From: Chlorella sorokiniana
Taxonomy: Eukaryota; Chlorophyta; Trebouxiophyceae; Chlorellales; Chlorellaceae
Reading direction: 5' to 3'
DNA: 64,000 bases
NCBI GenBank assembly: GCA_025917655.1
Contig: CP084615.1
Span: 2,232,001 to 2,296,000 of the forward strand
The notes below the pieces were generated by a model that was not told the DNA's origin, did not search any database, and worked only from the letters and a program-made list of their open reading frames with translations. Position numbers and translations under genes: made by a program. Shown here piece by piece: positions 15,640 to 27,600 of this stretch; the first letter of the stretch is position 1, and each line of letters begins with the position of its first letter.

Positions 15640-18600
15640 TCAGGCATCGCAGCCGAAAGCATTCATCAAGATGCAAGGAAAGATGTCAGAGGGCAAGGTA
15701 ACACTGCGCCGACGCTGAGAGACGTGCAGGCACTGCAACGTTGTGCGCAGGCGAGCTGCATCGATGGGAGACAGCCGCTGCACAATCTCACGGCCCTGGT
15801 CTGCTGACCGGGCGAGAGCGGCTGGCAGGGCGCGCAGGATGCCTGGGCAGGGGGCTGGAATGTGCTGCCACTCGGCGCTGGAGAGGGGCACCCGAGCAAT
15901 CACGAAATCGGCCAGCAGATGCAGCCCACGAGGACCAGCAGCAAGTAGAATGGACAGGTCAAGCTGCCTGGGTGCTGCTGCTGCACAAAGCAGTAGGCTG
16001 GCAGCCGCAGAATGCGGAAAGCCATTGCCATGATGGAGCGCCAGCTGCAGCGGCAGCTGCCCTGCCTGCGTTGCCCGCATGGCAGCTTTCGGGGCAGCAC
16101 TCAGCAGTTGCTGCACCACTGCCGTGTGCCCATTCTGCGCCGCATAATGCAGCGGCAGGCCGCCATCTATATTCAACTGCATGGAAGCCTCAGGAGCTGC
16201 CGCGAGCAACTGCTGCACCACTTCAGTGTGCCCATTCTGCGCAGCCAGATGCAGCGGCAGCCAGCCTCTTTCAATTGCCTGCATCGCGGCTTCTACGTTT
16301 GCCGCAAGCAGCAGTTTCACCACTGCTGTGTGCCCATTCTGCACCGCCACGTGCAGCGGCAGCTGCCCTGCCTGCGTTGCCCGCGTGGCAGCTTCCGGGG
16401 CAGCACTCAGCAGTTGCTGCACCACTGCCGTGTGCCCATTCTGCGCCGCATAATGCAGCGGCAGGCCGCCAACTGTATTCAACTGCATGGAAGCCTCAGG
16501 AGCTGCCGCGAGCAACTGCTGCACCACTTCAGTGTGCCCATTCTGCGCAGCCAGATGCAGCGGCAGCCAGCCTGTCTCACTTGCCTGCATAGCAGCCACA
16601 GCAGCTGCCATCAGCAGCTGCTGCAACACTGCCGTGTGGCCGTTCTGCGCCGCCAGATGCATGGGCAGCCAGCCGTCCTCGTCTTGTCTTGTCGCAGCCT
16701 CAGCAGCTGCCGCTACCAGCTGCTGCACCACCGCCGTGTGGCCATTCTGCGCTGCCAAATGCAGCGGCAGAAAACCGTCAGACTCTGGCACCAGCGCCGC
16801 CGGCGGGGCGGCAGCAAGTAGCTGCTGCACTACCGCCGTGTGGCCATTCTGCGCTGCCAAATGCAGCGGCAGCCAGCCTTCCTCATTTGCCTGCATCGCG
16901 GCCTCAGCAGCTGCCCCCAACAGCTGCTGCACTACCGCCGTGTGGCCATTCTGCGCTGCCAAATGCAGCGGCAGCCAGCCTTCCTCACTTGCATGCATTG
17001 CGGCCTCAGCAACTACCAAAAGCAGCTGCTGCACTACCGCCGTGTGGCCATTCTGCGCTGCCAAATGCAGCGGCAGCCAGCCTTCCTTTGTTGCCTGCAT
17101 CGCGGCGTCAGCAGCTGCCCCCAGCAGCTGCTGCACTACCGCCGTGTGGCCATTCTGCGCTGCCAAATGCAGCGGCAGCCAGCCTTCCTCATTTGCCTGC
17201 ATCGCGGCCTCAGCAGCTGCCCCCAATAGCTGCTGCACTACCGCCGTGTGTCCATTCTCCGCTGCCAAATGCAGCGGCAGCCAGCCTTCCTTTGTGGCCT
17301 GCACCGCGGCCTTTGCAGCGGCAACAAGTAGCTGTTCCACCACTGCTGTACGGCCATTCTGCGCTGCCAAATGCAGCGGCAGCCAATCTTCCTCAGTTGC
17401 CTGCATCGCGGCCCCAGCATCTGCCCTCAGCAGCTGCTGCACAACTGTCGTGTGGCCATTCTGCGACGCAAAATGCAGTGGCAGCCAACCGTCCTCGTCC
17501 AGTCTTGTCGCAGCCTCAGCAGCCGTTGTCAGTAGCTGCTGCACCACCGCTGTACGGCCATTCTGCGCTGCCAAATGCAGCGGCAGCCAGCCTTCCTCAC
17601 TTGCATGCATTGCGGCCTCAGCAACTACCAAAAGCAGCTGCTGCACTACCGCCGTGTGGCCATTCTGCGCTGCCAAATGCAGCGGCAGCCAGCCTTCCTC
17701 ATTTGCCTGCATCGCGGCCTCAGCAGCTGCCCCCAACAGCTGCTGCACTACCGCCGTGTGGCCATTCTGCGCTGCCAAATGCAGCGGCAGCCAGCCTTCC
17801 TCACTTGCATGCATTGCGGCCTCAGCAACTACCAAAAGCAGCTGCTGCACTACCGCCGTGTGGCCATTCTGCGCTGCCAAATGCAGCGGCAGCCAGCCTT
17901 CCTCATTTGCCTGCATCGCGGCCTCAGCAGCTGCCCCCAATAGCTGCTGCACTACCGCCGTGTGTCCATTCTCCGCTGCCAAATGCAGCGGCAGCCAGCC
18001 TTCCTTTGTGGCCTGCACCGCGGCCTTTGCAGCGGCAACAAGTAGCTGTTCCACCACTGCTGTACGGCCATTCTGCGCTGCCAAATGCAGCGGCAGCCAA
18101 TCTTCCTCAGTTGCCTGCATCGCGGCCCCAGCATCTGCCCTCAGCAGCTGCTGCACAACTGTCGTGTGGCCATTCTGCGACGCAAAATGCAGTGGCAGCC
18201 AACCGTCCTCGTCCAGTCTTGTCGCAGCCTCAGCAGCCGTTGTCAGTAGCTGCTGCACCACCGCTGTACGGCCATTCTGCGCTGCCATGTGCAGCGGCAG
18301 CCAGCCTTGCTCAGTTGCCTGCATCGTGGCCCCAGCAGCTGCCGCCAGCAGCTGCTGCACCACTGCCGTGTGCCCATTCTGCGCCGCATAATGCAGCGGC
18401 AGGCCGCCATCTATATTCAACTGCATGGAAGCCTCAGGAGCTGCCGCGAGCAACTGCTGCACCACTTCAGTGTGCCCATTCTGCGCAGCCAGATGCAGCG
18501 GCAGCCAGCCTGTCTCACTTGCCTGCATAGCAGCCACAGCAGCTGCCATCAGCAGCTGCTGCAACACTGCCGTGTGGCCGTTCTGCGCCGCCAGATGCAT

Positions 18601-21600
18601 GGGCAGCCAGCCGTCCTCGTCTTGTCTTGTCGCAGCCTCAGCAGCTGCCGCTACCAGCTGCTGCACCACCGCCGTGTGGGCCATTCTGCGCTGCCAAATG
18701 CAGCGGCAGAAAACCGTCAGACTCTGGCACCAGCGCCGCCGGCGGGGCGGCAGCAAGTAGCTGCTGCACTACCGCCGTGTGGCCATTCTGCGCTGCCAAA
18801 TGCAGCGGCAGCCAGCCTTCCTCATTTGCCTGCATCGCGGCCTCAGCAGCTGCCCCCAACAGCTGCTGCACTACCGCCGTGTGGCCATTCTGCGCTGCCA
18901 AATGCAGCGGCAGCCAGCCTTCCTCACTTGCATGCATTGCGGCCTCAGCAACTACCAAAAGCAGCTGCTGCACTACCGCCGTGTGGCCATTCTGCGCTGC
19001 CAAATGCAGCGGCAGCCAGCCTTCCTTTGTTGCCTGCATCGCGGCGTCAGCAGCTGCCCCCAGCAGCTGCTGCACTACCGCCGTGTGGCCATTCTGCGCT
19101 GCCAAATGCAGCGGCAGCCAGCCTTCCTCATTTGCCTGCATCGCGGCCTCAGCAGCTGCCCCCAATAGCTGCTGCACTACCGCCGTGTGTCCATTCTCCG
19201 CTGCCAAATGCAGCGGCAGCCAGCCTTCCTTTGTGGCCTGCACCGCGGCCTTTGCAGCGGCAACAAGTAGCTGTTCCACCACTGCTGTACGGCCATTCTG
19301 CGCTGCCAAATGCAGCGGCAGCCAATCTTCCTCAGTTGCCTGCATCGCGGCCCCAGCATCTGCCCTCAGCAGCTGCTGCACAACTGTCGTGTGGCCATTC
19401 TGCGACGCAAAATGCAGTGGCAGCCAACCGTCCTCGTCCAGTCTTGTCGCAGCCTCAGCAGCCGTTGTCAGTAGCTGCTGCACCACCGCTGTACGGCCAT
19501 TCTGCGCTGCCATGTGCAGCGGCAGCCAGCCTTGCTCAGTTGCCTGCATCGTGGCCCCAGCAGCTGCCGCCAGCAGCTGCTGCACCACTGCCTGATGGCC
19601 ATGCCGTGCCGCAAAATGCAGGGGCAGCCAGCCTTCCTCAGATGCCTGCATTGCGGCCTCAGCAGCTGCCACCAGGAGCTGCTGCACAACTGTCGTGTGG
19701 CCATTCCGTGCCGCAAAATGCAGGGGCAGCCAGCCGTCCTCGTCCGGTCTTGTCGCAGCCTCAGCAGCTGCCTCCAGCAGCTGCTGCACCACTGCTGTAC
19801 GGCCATTCTGCGCTGCCACGTGCAGCGGCAGCCAGCCTTGCTCAGTTGCCTGCATCGCGGCCTCAGCAGCTGCCACCAGGAGCTGCTGCACAACTGTCGT
19901 GTGGCCATTCCGTGCCGCAAAATGCAGGGGCAGCCAGCCTTCCTCACTTGCATGCATTGCGGCCTCAGCAACTACCAAAAGCAGCTGCTGCACTACCGCC
20001 GTGTGGCCATTCTGCGCTGCCAAATGCAGCGGCAGCCAGCCTTCCTCATTTGCCTGCATCGCGGCCTCAGCAGCTGCCCCCAACAGCTGCTGCACTACCG
20101 CCGTGTGGCCATTCTGCGCTGCCAAATGCAGCGGCAGCCAGCCTTCCTCACTTGCATGCATTGCGGCCTCAGCAACTACCAAAAGCAGCTGCTGCACTAC
20201 CGCCGTGTGGCCATTCTGCGCTGCCAAATGCAGCGGCAGCCAGCCTTCCTCATTTGCCTGCATCGCGGCCTGAGCAGCTGCCCCCAACAGCTGCTGCACT
20301 ACCGCCGTGTGGCCATTCTGCGCTGCCAAATGCAGCGGCAGCCAGCCTTCCTCACTTGCATGCATTGCGGCCTCAGCAACTACCAAAAGCAGCTGCTGCA
20401 CTACCGCCGTGTGGCCATTCTGCGCTGCCAAATGCAGCGGCAGCCAGCCTTCCTCATTTGCCTGCATCGCGGCCTAAGCAGCTGCCCCCAACAGCTGCTG
20501 CACTACCGCCGTGTGGCCATTCTGCGCTGCCAAAATGCAGCGGCAGCCAGCCTTCCTCATTTGCCTGCATCGCGGCCTCAGCAGCTGCCCCAATAGCTGC
20601 TGCACTACCGCCGTGTGGCCATTCTCCGCTGCCAAATGCAGCGGCAGCCAGCCTTCCTCACTTGCATGCATTGCGGCCTCAGCAACTACCAAAAGCAGCT
20701 GCTGCACTACCGCCGTGTGGCCATTCTGCGCTGCCAAATGCAGCGGCAGCCAGCCTTCCTTTGTTGCCTGCATCGCGGCCCCAGCATCTGCCCTCAGCAG
20801 CTGCTGCACAACTGTCGTGTGGCCATTCTGCGACGCAAAATGCAGTGGCAGCCAACCGTCCTCGTCCAGTCTTGTCGCAGCCTCAGCAGCCGTTGTCAGT
20901 AGCTGCTGCACCACTGCTGTACGGCCATTCTGCGCTGCCATGTGCAGCGGCAGCCAGCCTTGCTCAGTTGCCTGCATCGTGGCCCCAGCAGCTGCCGCCA
21001 GCAGCTGCTGCACCACTGCCGTGTGCCTATTCTGCGCCGCATAATGCAGCGGCAGGCCGCCATCTATATTCAACTGCATGGAAGCCTCAGGAGCTGCCGC
21101 GAGCAACTGCTGCACCACTTCAGTGTGCCCATTCTGCGCAGCCAGATGCAGCGGCAGCCAGCCTCTTTCAATTGCCTGCATCGCGGCTTCTACGTTTGCC
21201 GCAAGCAGCAGTTTCACCACTGCTGTGTGCCCATTCTGCACCGCCACGTGCAGCGGCAGCTGCCCTGCCTGCGTTGCCCGCGTGGCAGCTTCCGGGGCAG
21301 CACTCAGCAGTTGCTGCACCACTGCCGTGTGCCCATTCTGCGCCGCATAATGCAGCGGCAGGCCGCCAACTGTATTCAACTGCATGGAAGCCTCAGGAGC
21401 TGCCGCGAGCAACTGCTGCACCACTTCAGTGTGCCCATTCTGCGCAGCCAGATGCAGCGGCAGCCAGCCTGTCTCACTTGCCTGCATAGCAGCCACAGCA
21501 GCTGCCATCAGCAGCTGCTGCAACACTGCCGTGTGGCCGTTCTGCGCCGCCAGATGCATGGGCAGCCAGCCGTCCTCGTCTTGTCTTGTCGCAGCCTCAG

Positions 21601-24600
21601 CAGCTGCCGCTACCAGCTGCTGCACCACCGCCGTGTGGCCATTCTGCGCTGCCAAATGCAGCGGCAGCCAGCCTTCCTCATTTGCCTGCATCGCGGCCTC
21701 AGCAGCTGCCCCCAACAGCTGCTGCACTACCGCCGTGTGGCCATTCTGCGCTGCCAAATGCAGCGGCAGCCAGCCTTCCTCACTTGCATGCATTGCGGCC
21801 TCAGCAACTACCAAAAGCAGCTGCTGCACTACCGCCGTGTGGCCATTCTGCGCTGCCAAATGCAGCGGCAGCCAGCCTTCCTTTGTTGCCTGCATCGCGG
21901 CGTCAGCAGCTGCCCCCAACAGCTGCTGCACTACCGCCGTGTGGCCATTCTGCGCTGCCAAATGCAGCGGCAGCCAGCCTTCCTCATTTGCCTGCATCGC
22001 GGCCTCAGCAGCTGCCCCAATAGCTGCTGCACTACCGCCGTGTGGCCATTCTCCGCTGCCAAATGCAGCGGCAGCCAGCCTTCCTCACTTGCATGCATTG
22101 CGGCCTCAGCAACTACCAAAAGCAGCTGCTGCACTACCGCCGTGTGGCCATTCTGCGCTGCCAAATGCAGCGGCAGCCAGCCTTCCTTTGTTGCCTGCAT
22201 CGCGGCCCCAGCATCTGCCCTCAGCAGCTGCTGCACAACTGTCGTGTGGCCATTCTGCGACGCAAAATGCAGTGGCAGCCAACCGTCCTCGTCCAGTCTT
22301 GTCGCAGCCTCAGCAGCCGTTGTCAGTAGCTGCTGCACCACTGCTGTACGGCCATTCTGCGCTGCCATGTGCAGCGGCAGCCAGCCTTGCTCAGTTGCCT
22401 GCATCGTGGCCCCAGCAGCTGCCGCCAGCAGCTGCTGCACCACTGCCGTGTGCCTATTCTGCGCCGCATAATGCAGCGGCAGGCCGCCATCTATATTCAA
22501 CTGCATGGAAGCCTCAGGAGCTGCCGCGAGCAACTGCTGCACCACTTCAGTGTGCCCATTCTGCGCAGCCAGATGCAGCGGCAGCCAGCCTCTTTCAATT
22601 GCCTGCATCGCGGCTTCTACGTTTGCCGCAAGCAGCAGTTTCACCACTGCTGTGTGCCCATTCTGCACCGCCACGTGCAGCGGCAGCTGCCCTGCCTGCG
22701 TTGCCCGCGTGGCAGCTTCCGGGGCAGCACTCAGCAGTTGCTGCACCACTGCCGTGTGCCCATTCTGCGCCGCATAATGCAGCGGCAGGCCGCCAACTGT
22801 ATTCAACTGCATGGAAGCCTCAGGAGCTGCCGCGAGCAACTGCTGCACCACTTCAGTGTGCCCATTCTGCGCAGCCAGATGCAGCGGCAGCCAGCCTCTT
22901 TCAATTGCCTGCATCGCGGCTTCTACGTTTGCCGCAAGCAGCAGTTTCACCACTGCTGTGTGCCCATTCTGCACCGCCACGTGCAGCGGCAGCTGCCCTG
23001 CCTGCGTTGCCCGCGTGGCAGCTTCCGGGCAGCACTCAGCAGTTGCTGCACCACTGCCGTGTGCCCATTCTGCGCCGCATAATGCAGCGGCAGGCCGCCA
23101 ACTGTATTCAACTGCATGGAAGCCTCAGGAGCTGCCGCGAGCAACTGCTGCACCACTTCAGTGTGCCCATTCTGCGCAGCCAGATGCAGCGGCAGCCAGC
23201 CTGTCTCACTTGCCTGCATAGCAGCCACAGCAGCTGCCATCAGCAGCTGCTGCAACACTGCCGTGTGGCCGTTCTGCGCCGCCAGATGCATGGGCAGCCA
23301 GCCGTCCTCGTCTTGTCTTGTCGCAGCCTCAGCAGCTGCCGCTACCAGCTGCTGCACCACCGCCGTGTGGCCATTCTGCGCTGCCAAATGCAGCGGCAGC
23401 CAGCCTTCCTCATTTGCCTGCATCGCGGCCTCAGCAGCTGCCCCCAACAGCTGCTGCACTACCGCCGTGTGGCCATTCTGCGCTGCCAAATGCAGCGGCA
23501 GCCAGCCTTCCTCACTTGCATGCATTGCGGCCTCAGCAACTACCAAAAGCAGCTGCTGCACTACCGCCGTGTGGCCATTCTGCGCTGCCAAATGCAGCGG
23601 CAGCCAGCCTTCCTTTGTTGCCTGCATCGCGGCGTCAGCAGCTGCCCCCAGCAGCTGCTGCACTACCGCCGTGTGGCCATTCTGCGCTGCCAAATGCAGC
23701 GGCAGCCAGCCTTCCTCATTTGCCTGCATCGCGGCCTCAGCAGCTGCCCCCAATAGCTGCTGCACTACCGCCGTGTGGCCATTCTGCGCTGCCAAATGCA
23801 GCGGCAGAAAACCGTCAGACTCTGGCACCAGCGCCGCCGGGCGGGGCGGCAGCAAGTAGCTGCTGCACTACCGCCGTGTGGCCATTCTGCGCTGCCAAAT
23901 GCAGCGGCAGCCAGCCTTCCTTTGTGGCCTGCACCGCGGCCTTTGCAGCGGCAACAAGTAGCTGTTCCACCACTGCTGTACGGCCATTCTGCGCTGCCAA
24001 ATGCAGCGGCAGCCAATCTTCCTCAGTTGCCTGCATCGCGGCCCCAGCATCTGCCCTCAGCAGCTGCTGCACAACTGTCGTGTGGCCATTCTGCGACGCA
24101 AAATGCAGTGGCAGCCAACCGTCCTCGTCCAGTCTTGTCGCAGCCTCAGCAGCCGTTGTCAGTAGCTGCTGCACCACTGCTGTACGGCCATTCTGCGCTG
24201 CCATGTGCAGCGGCAGCCAGCCTTGCTCAGTTGCCTGCATCGTGGCCCCAGCAGCTGCCGCCAGCAGCTGCTGCACCACTGCCTGATGGCCATGCCGTGC
24301 CGCAAAATGCAGGGGCAGCCAGCCTTCCTCAGATGCCTGCATTGCGGCCTCAGCAGCTGCCACCAGGAGCTGCTGCACAACTGTCGTGTGGCCATTCCGT
24401 GCCGCAAAATGCAGGGGCAGCCAGCCGTCCTCGTCTTGTCTTGTCGCAGCCTCAGCAGCTGCCTCCAGCAGCTGCTGCACCACTGCTGTATGGCCTTTCA
24501 TCGCTGCCAAATGCAGCGGCAGCCAGCCTTCCTCATTTGCCTGCATCGCGGCCTCAGCAGCTGCCCCCAACAGCTGCTGCACTACCGCCGTGTGGCCATT

Positions 24601-27600
24601 CTGCGCTGCCAAATGCAGCGGCAGCCAGCCTTCCTCACTTGCATGCATTGCGGCCTCAGCAACTACCAAAAGCAGCTGCTGCACTACCGCCGTGTGGCCA
24701 TTCTGCGCTGCCAAATGCAGCGGCAGCCAGCCTTCCTTTGTTGCCTGCATCGCGGCGTCAGCAGCTGCCCCCAGCAGCTGCTGCACTACCGCCGTGTGGC
24801 CATTCTGCGCTGCCAAATGCAGCGGCAGCCAGCCTTCCTCATTTGCCTGCATCGCGGCCTCAGCAGCTGCCGCTACCAGCTGCTGCACCACCGCTGTGTG
24901 TGGCCATTCTGCGCTGCCAAATGCAGCGGCAGAAAACCGTCAGACTCTGGCACCAGCGCCGCCGGCGGGGCGGCAGCAAGTAGCTGCTGCACTACCGCCG
25001 TGTGGCCATTCTGCGCTGCCAAATGCAGCGGCAGCCAGCCTTCCTCATTTGCCTGCATCGCGGCCTCAGCAGCTGCCCCCAACAGCTGCTGCACTACCGC
25101 CGTGTGGCCATTCTGCGCTGCCAAATGCAGCGGCAGCCAGCCTTCCTCACTTGCATGCATTGCGGCCTCAGCAACTACCAAAAGCAGCTGCTGCACTACC
25201 GCCGTGTGGCCATTCTGCGCTGCCAAATGCAGCGGCAGCCAGCCTTCCTTTGTTGCCTGCATCGCGGCGTCAGCAGCTGCCCCCAGCAGCTGCTGCACTA
25301 CCGCCGTGTGGCCATTCTGCGCTGCCAAATGCAGCGGCAGCCAGCCTTCCTCATTTGCCTGCATCGCGGCCTCAGCAGCTGCCCCCAATAGCTGCTGCAC
25401 TACCGCCGTGTGTCCATTCTCCGCTGCCAAATGCAGCGGCAGCCAGCCTTCCTTTGTGGCCTGCACCGCGGCCTTTGCAGCGGCAACAAGTAGCTGTTCC
25501 ACCACTGCTGTACGGCCATTCTGCGCTGCCACGTGCAGCGGCAGCCAATCTTCCTCAGTTGCCTGCATCGCGGCCCCAGCATCTGCCCTCAGCAGCTGCT
25601 GCACAACTGTCGTGTGGCCATTCTGCGACGCAAAATGCAGTGGCAGCCAACCGTCCTCGTCCAGTCTTGTCGCAGCCTCAGCAGCCGTTGTCAGTAGCTG
25701 CTGCACCACTGCTGTACGGCCATTCTGCGCTGCCATGTGCAGCGGCAGCCAGCCTTGCTCAGTTGCCTGCATCGTGGCCCCAGCAGCTGCCGCCAGCAGC
25801 TGCTGCACCACTGCCTGATGGCCATGCCGTGCCGCAAAATGCAGGGGCAGCCAGCCTTCCTCAGATGCCTGCATTGCGGCCTCAGCAGCTGCCACCAGGA
25901 GCTGCTGCACAACTGTCGTGTGGCCATTCCGTGCCGCAAAATGCAGGGGCAGCCAGCCGTCCTCGTCCGGTCTTGTCGCAGCCTCAGCAGCTGCCTCCAG
26001 CAGCTGCTGCACCACTGCTGTATGGCCTTTCATCGCTGCCACGTGCAGCGGCAGCCAGCCTTCCTCATTTGCCTGCATCGCGGCCTCAGCAGCTGCCCCC
26101 AACAGCTGCTGCACTACCGCCGTGTGGCCATTCTGCGCTGCCAAATGCAGCGGCAGCCAGCCTTCCTTTGTTGCCTGCATCGCGGCGTCAGCAGCTGCCT
26201 CCAGCAGCTGCTGCACCACTGCTGTACGGCCATTCTGCGCTGCCACGTGCAGCGGCAGCCAGCCTTGCTCAGTTGCCTGCATCGCGGCCTCAGCAGCTGC
26301 CACCAGGAGCTGCTGCACAACTGTCGTGTGGCCATTCCGTGCCGCAAAATGCAGGGGCAGCCAGCCGTCCTCGTCCGGTCTTGTCGCAGCCTCAGCAGCT
26401 GCCTCCAGCAGCTGCTGCACCACTGCTGTATGGCCTTTCATCGCTGCCACGTGCAGCGGCGGCCAGCCTTCCTCATTTGCCTGCATCGCGGCCTCAGCAG
26501 CTGCCCCCAACAGCTGCTGCACTACCGCCCGTGTGTCCATTCTGCGCTGCCAAATGCAGCGGCAGCCAGCCTTCCTCACTTGCATGCATTGCGGCCTCAG
26601 CAACTACCAAAAGCAGCTGCTGCACTACCGCCGTGTGGCCATTCTGCGCTGCCAAATGCAGCGGCAGCCAGCCTTCCTTTGTTGCCTGCATCGCGGCGTC
26701 AGCAGCTGCCTCCAGCAGCTGCTGCACCACTGCTGTATGGCCTTTCATCGCTGCCACGTGCAGCGGCAGCCAGCCTTCCTCATTTGCCTGCATCGCGGCC
26801 TCAGCAGCTGCCCCCAACAGCTGCTGCACTACCGCCGTGTGGCCATTCTGCGCTGCCAAATGCAGCGGCAGCCAGCCTTCCTCATTTGCCTGCATCGCGG
26901 CGTCAGCAGCTGCCCCCAGCAGCTGCTGCACTACCGCCGTGTGGCCATTCTGCGCTGCCAAATGCAGCGGCAGCCAGCCTTCCTCATTTGCCTGCATCGC
27001 GGCCTCAGCAGCTGCCCCAACAGGTGCTACTACCGCCGTGTGGCCATTCTGCGCTGCCAAATGCAGCGGCAGCCAGCCTTCCTTTGTTGCCTGCATCGCG
27101 GCCCCAGCATCTGCCCTCAGCAGCTGCTGCACAACTGTCGTGTGGCCATTCTGCGACGCAAAATGCAGTGGCAGCCAACCGTCCTCGTCCAGTCTTGTCG
27201 CAGCCTCAGCAGCCGTTGTCAGTAGCTGCTGCACCACTGCTGTACGGCCATTCTGCGCTGCCATGTGCAGCGGCAGCCAGCCTTGCTCAGTTGCCTGCAT
27301 CGTGGCCCCAGCAGCTGCCGCCAGCAGCTGCTGCACCACTGCCTGATGGCCATGCCGTGCCGCAAAATGCAGCGGCAGCCAGCCTTCCTCAGATGCCTGC
27401 ATCGCGGCCTCAGCAGTTGCCTCCAGGAGCTGCTGCACAACTTTCGTGTGGCCATTCCGTGCCGCAAAATGCAGGGGCAGCCAGCCGTCCTCGTCCGGTC
27501 TTGTCGCAGCCTCAGCAGCTGCCTCCAGCAGCTGCTGCACCACTGCTGTATGGCCTTTCATCGCTGCCACGTGCAGCGGCAGCCAGCCTTCCTCATTTGC

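Noticed and set aside
18289-21489. Plus-strand open frames of several hundred to over 1,000 codons across the ankyrin array
   Set aside because: They are side effects of a 102-bp repeat without stops in several frames. Their translations are Ala/Pro/Leu or Cys/Ala/Ser strings, whereas the minus frame gives perfect ankyrin consensus.
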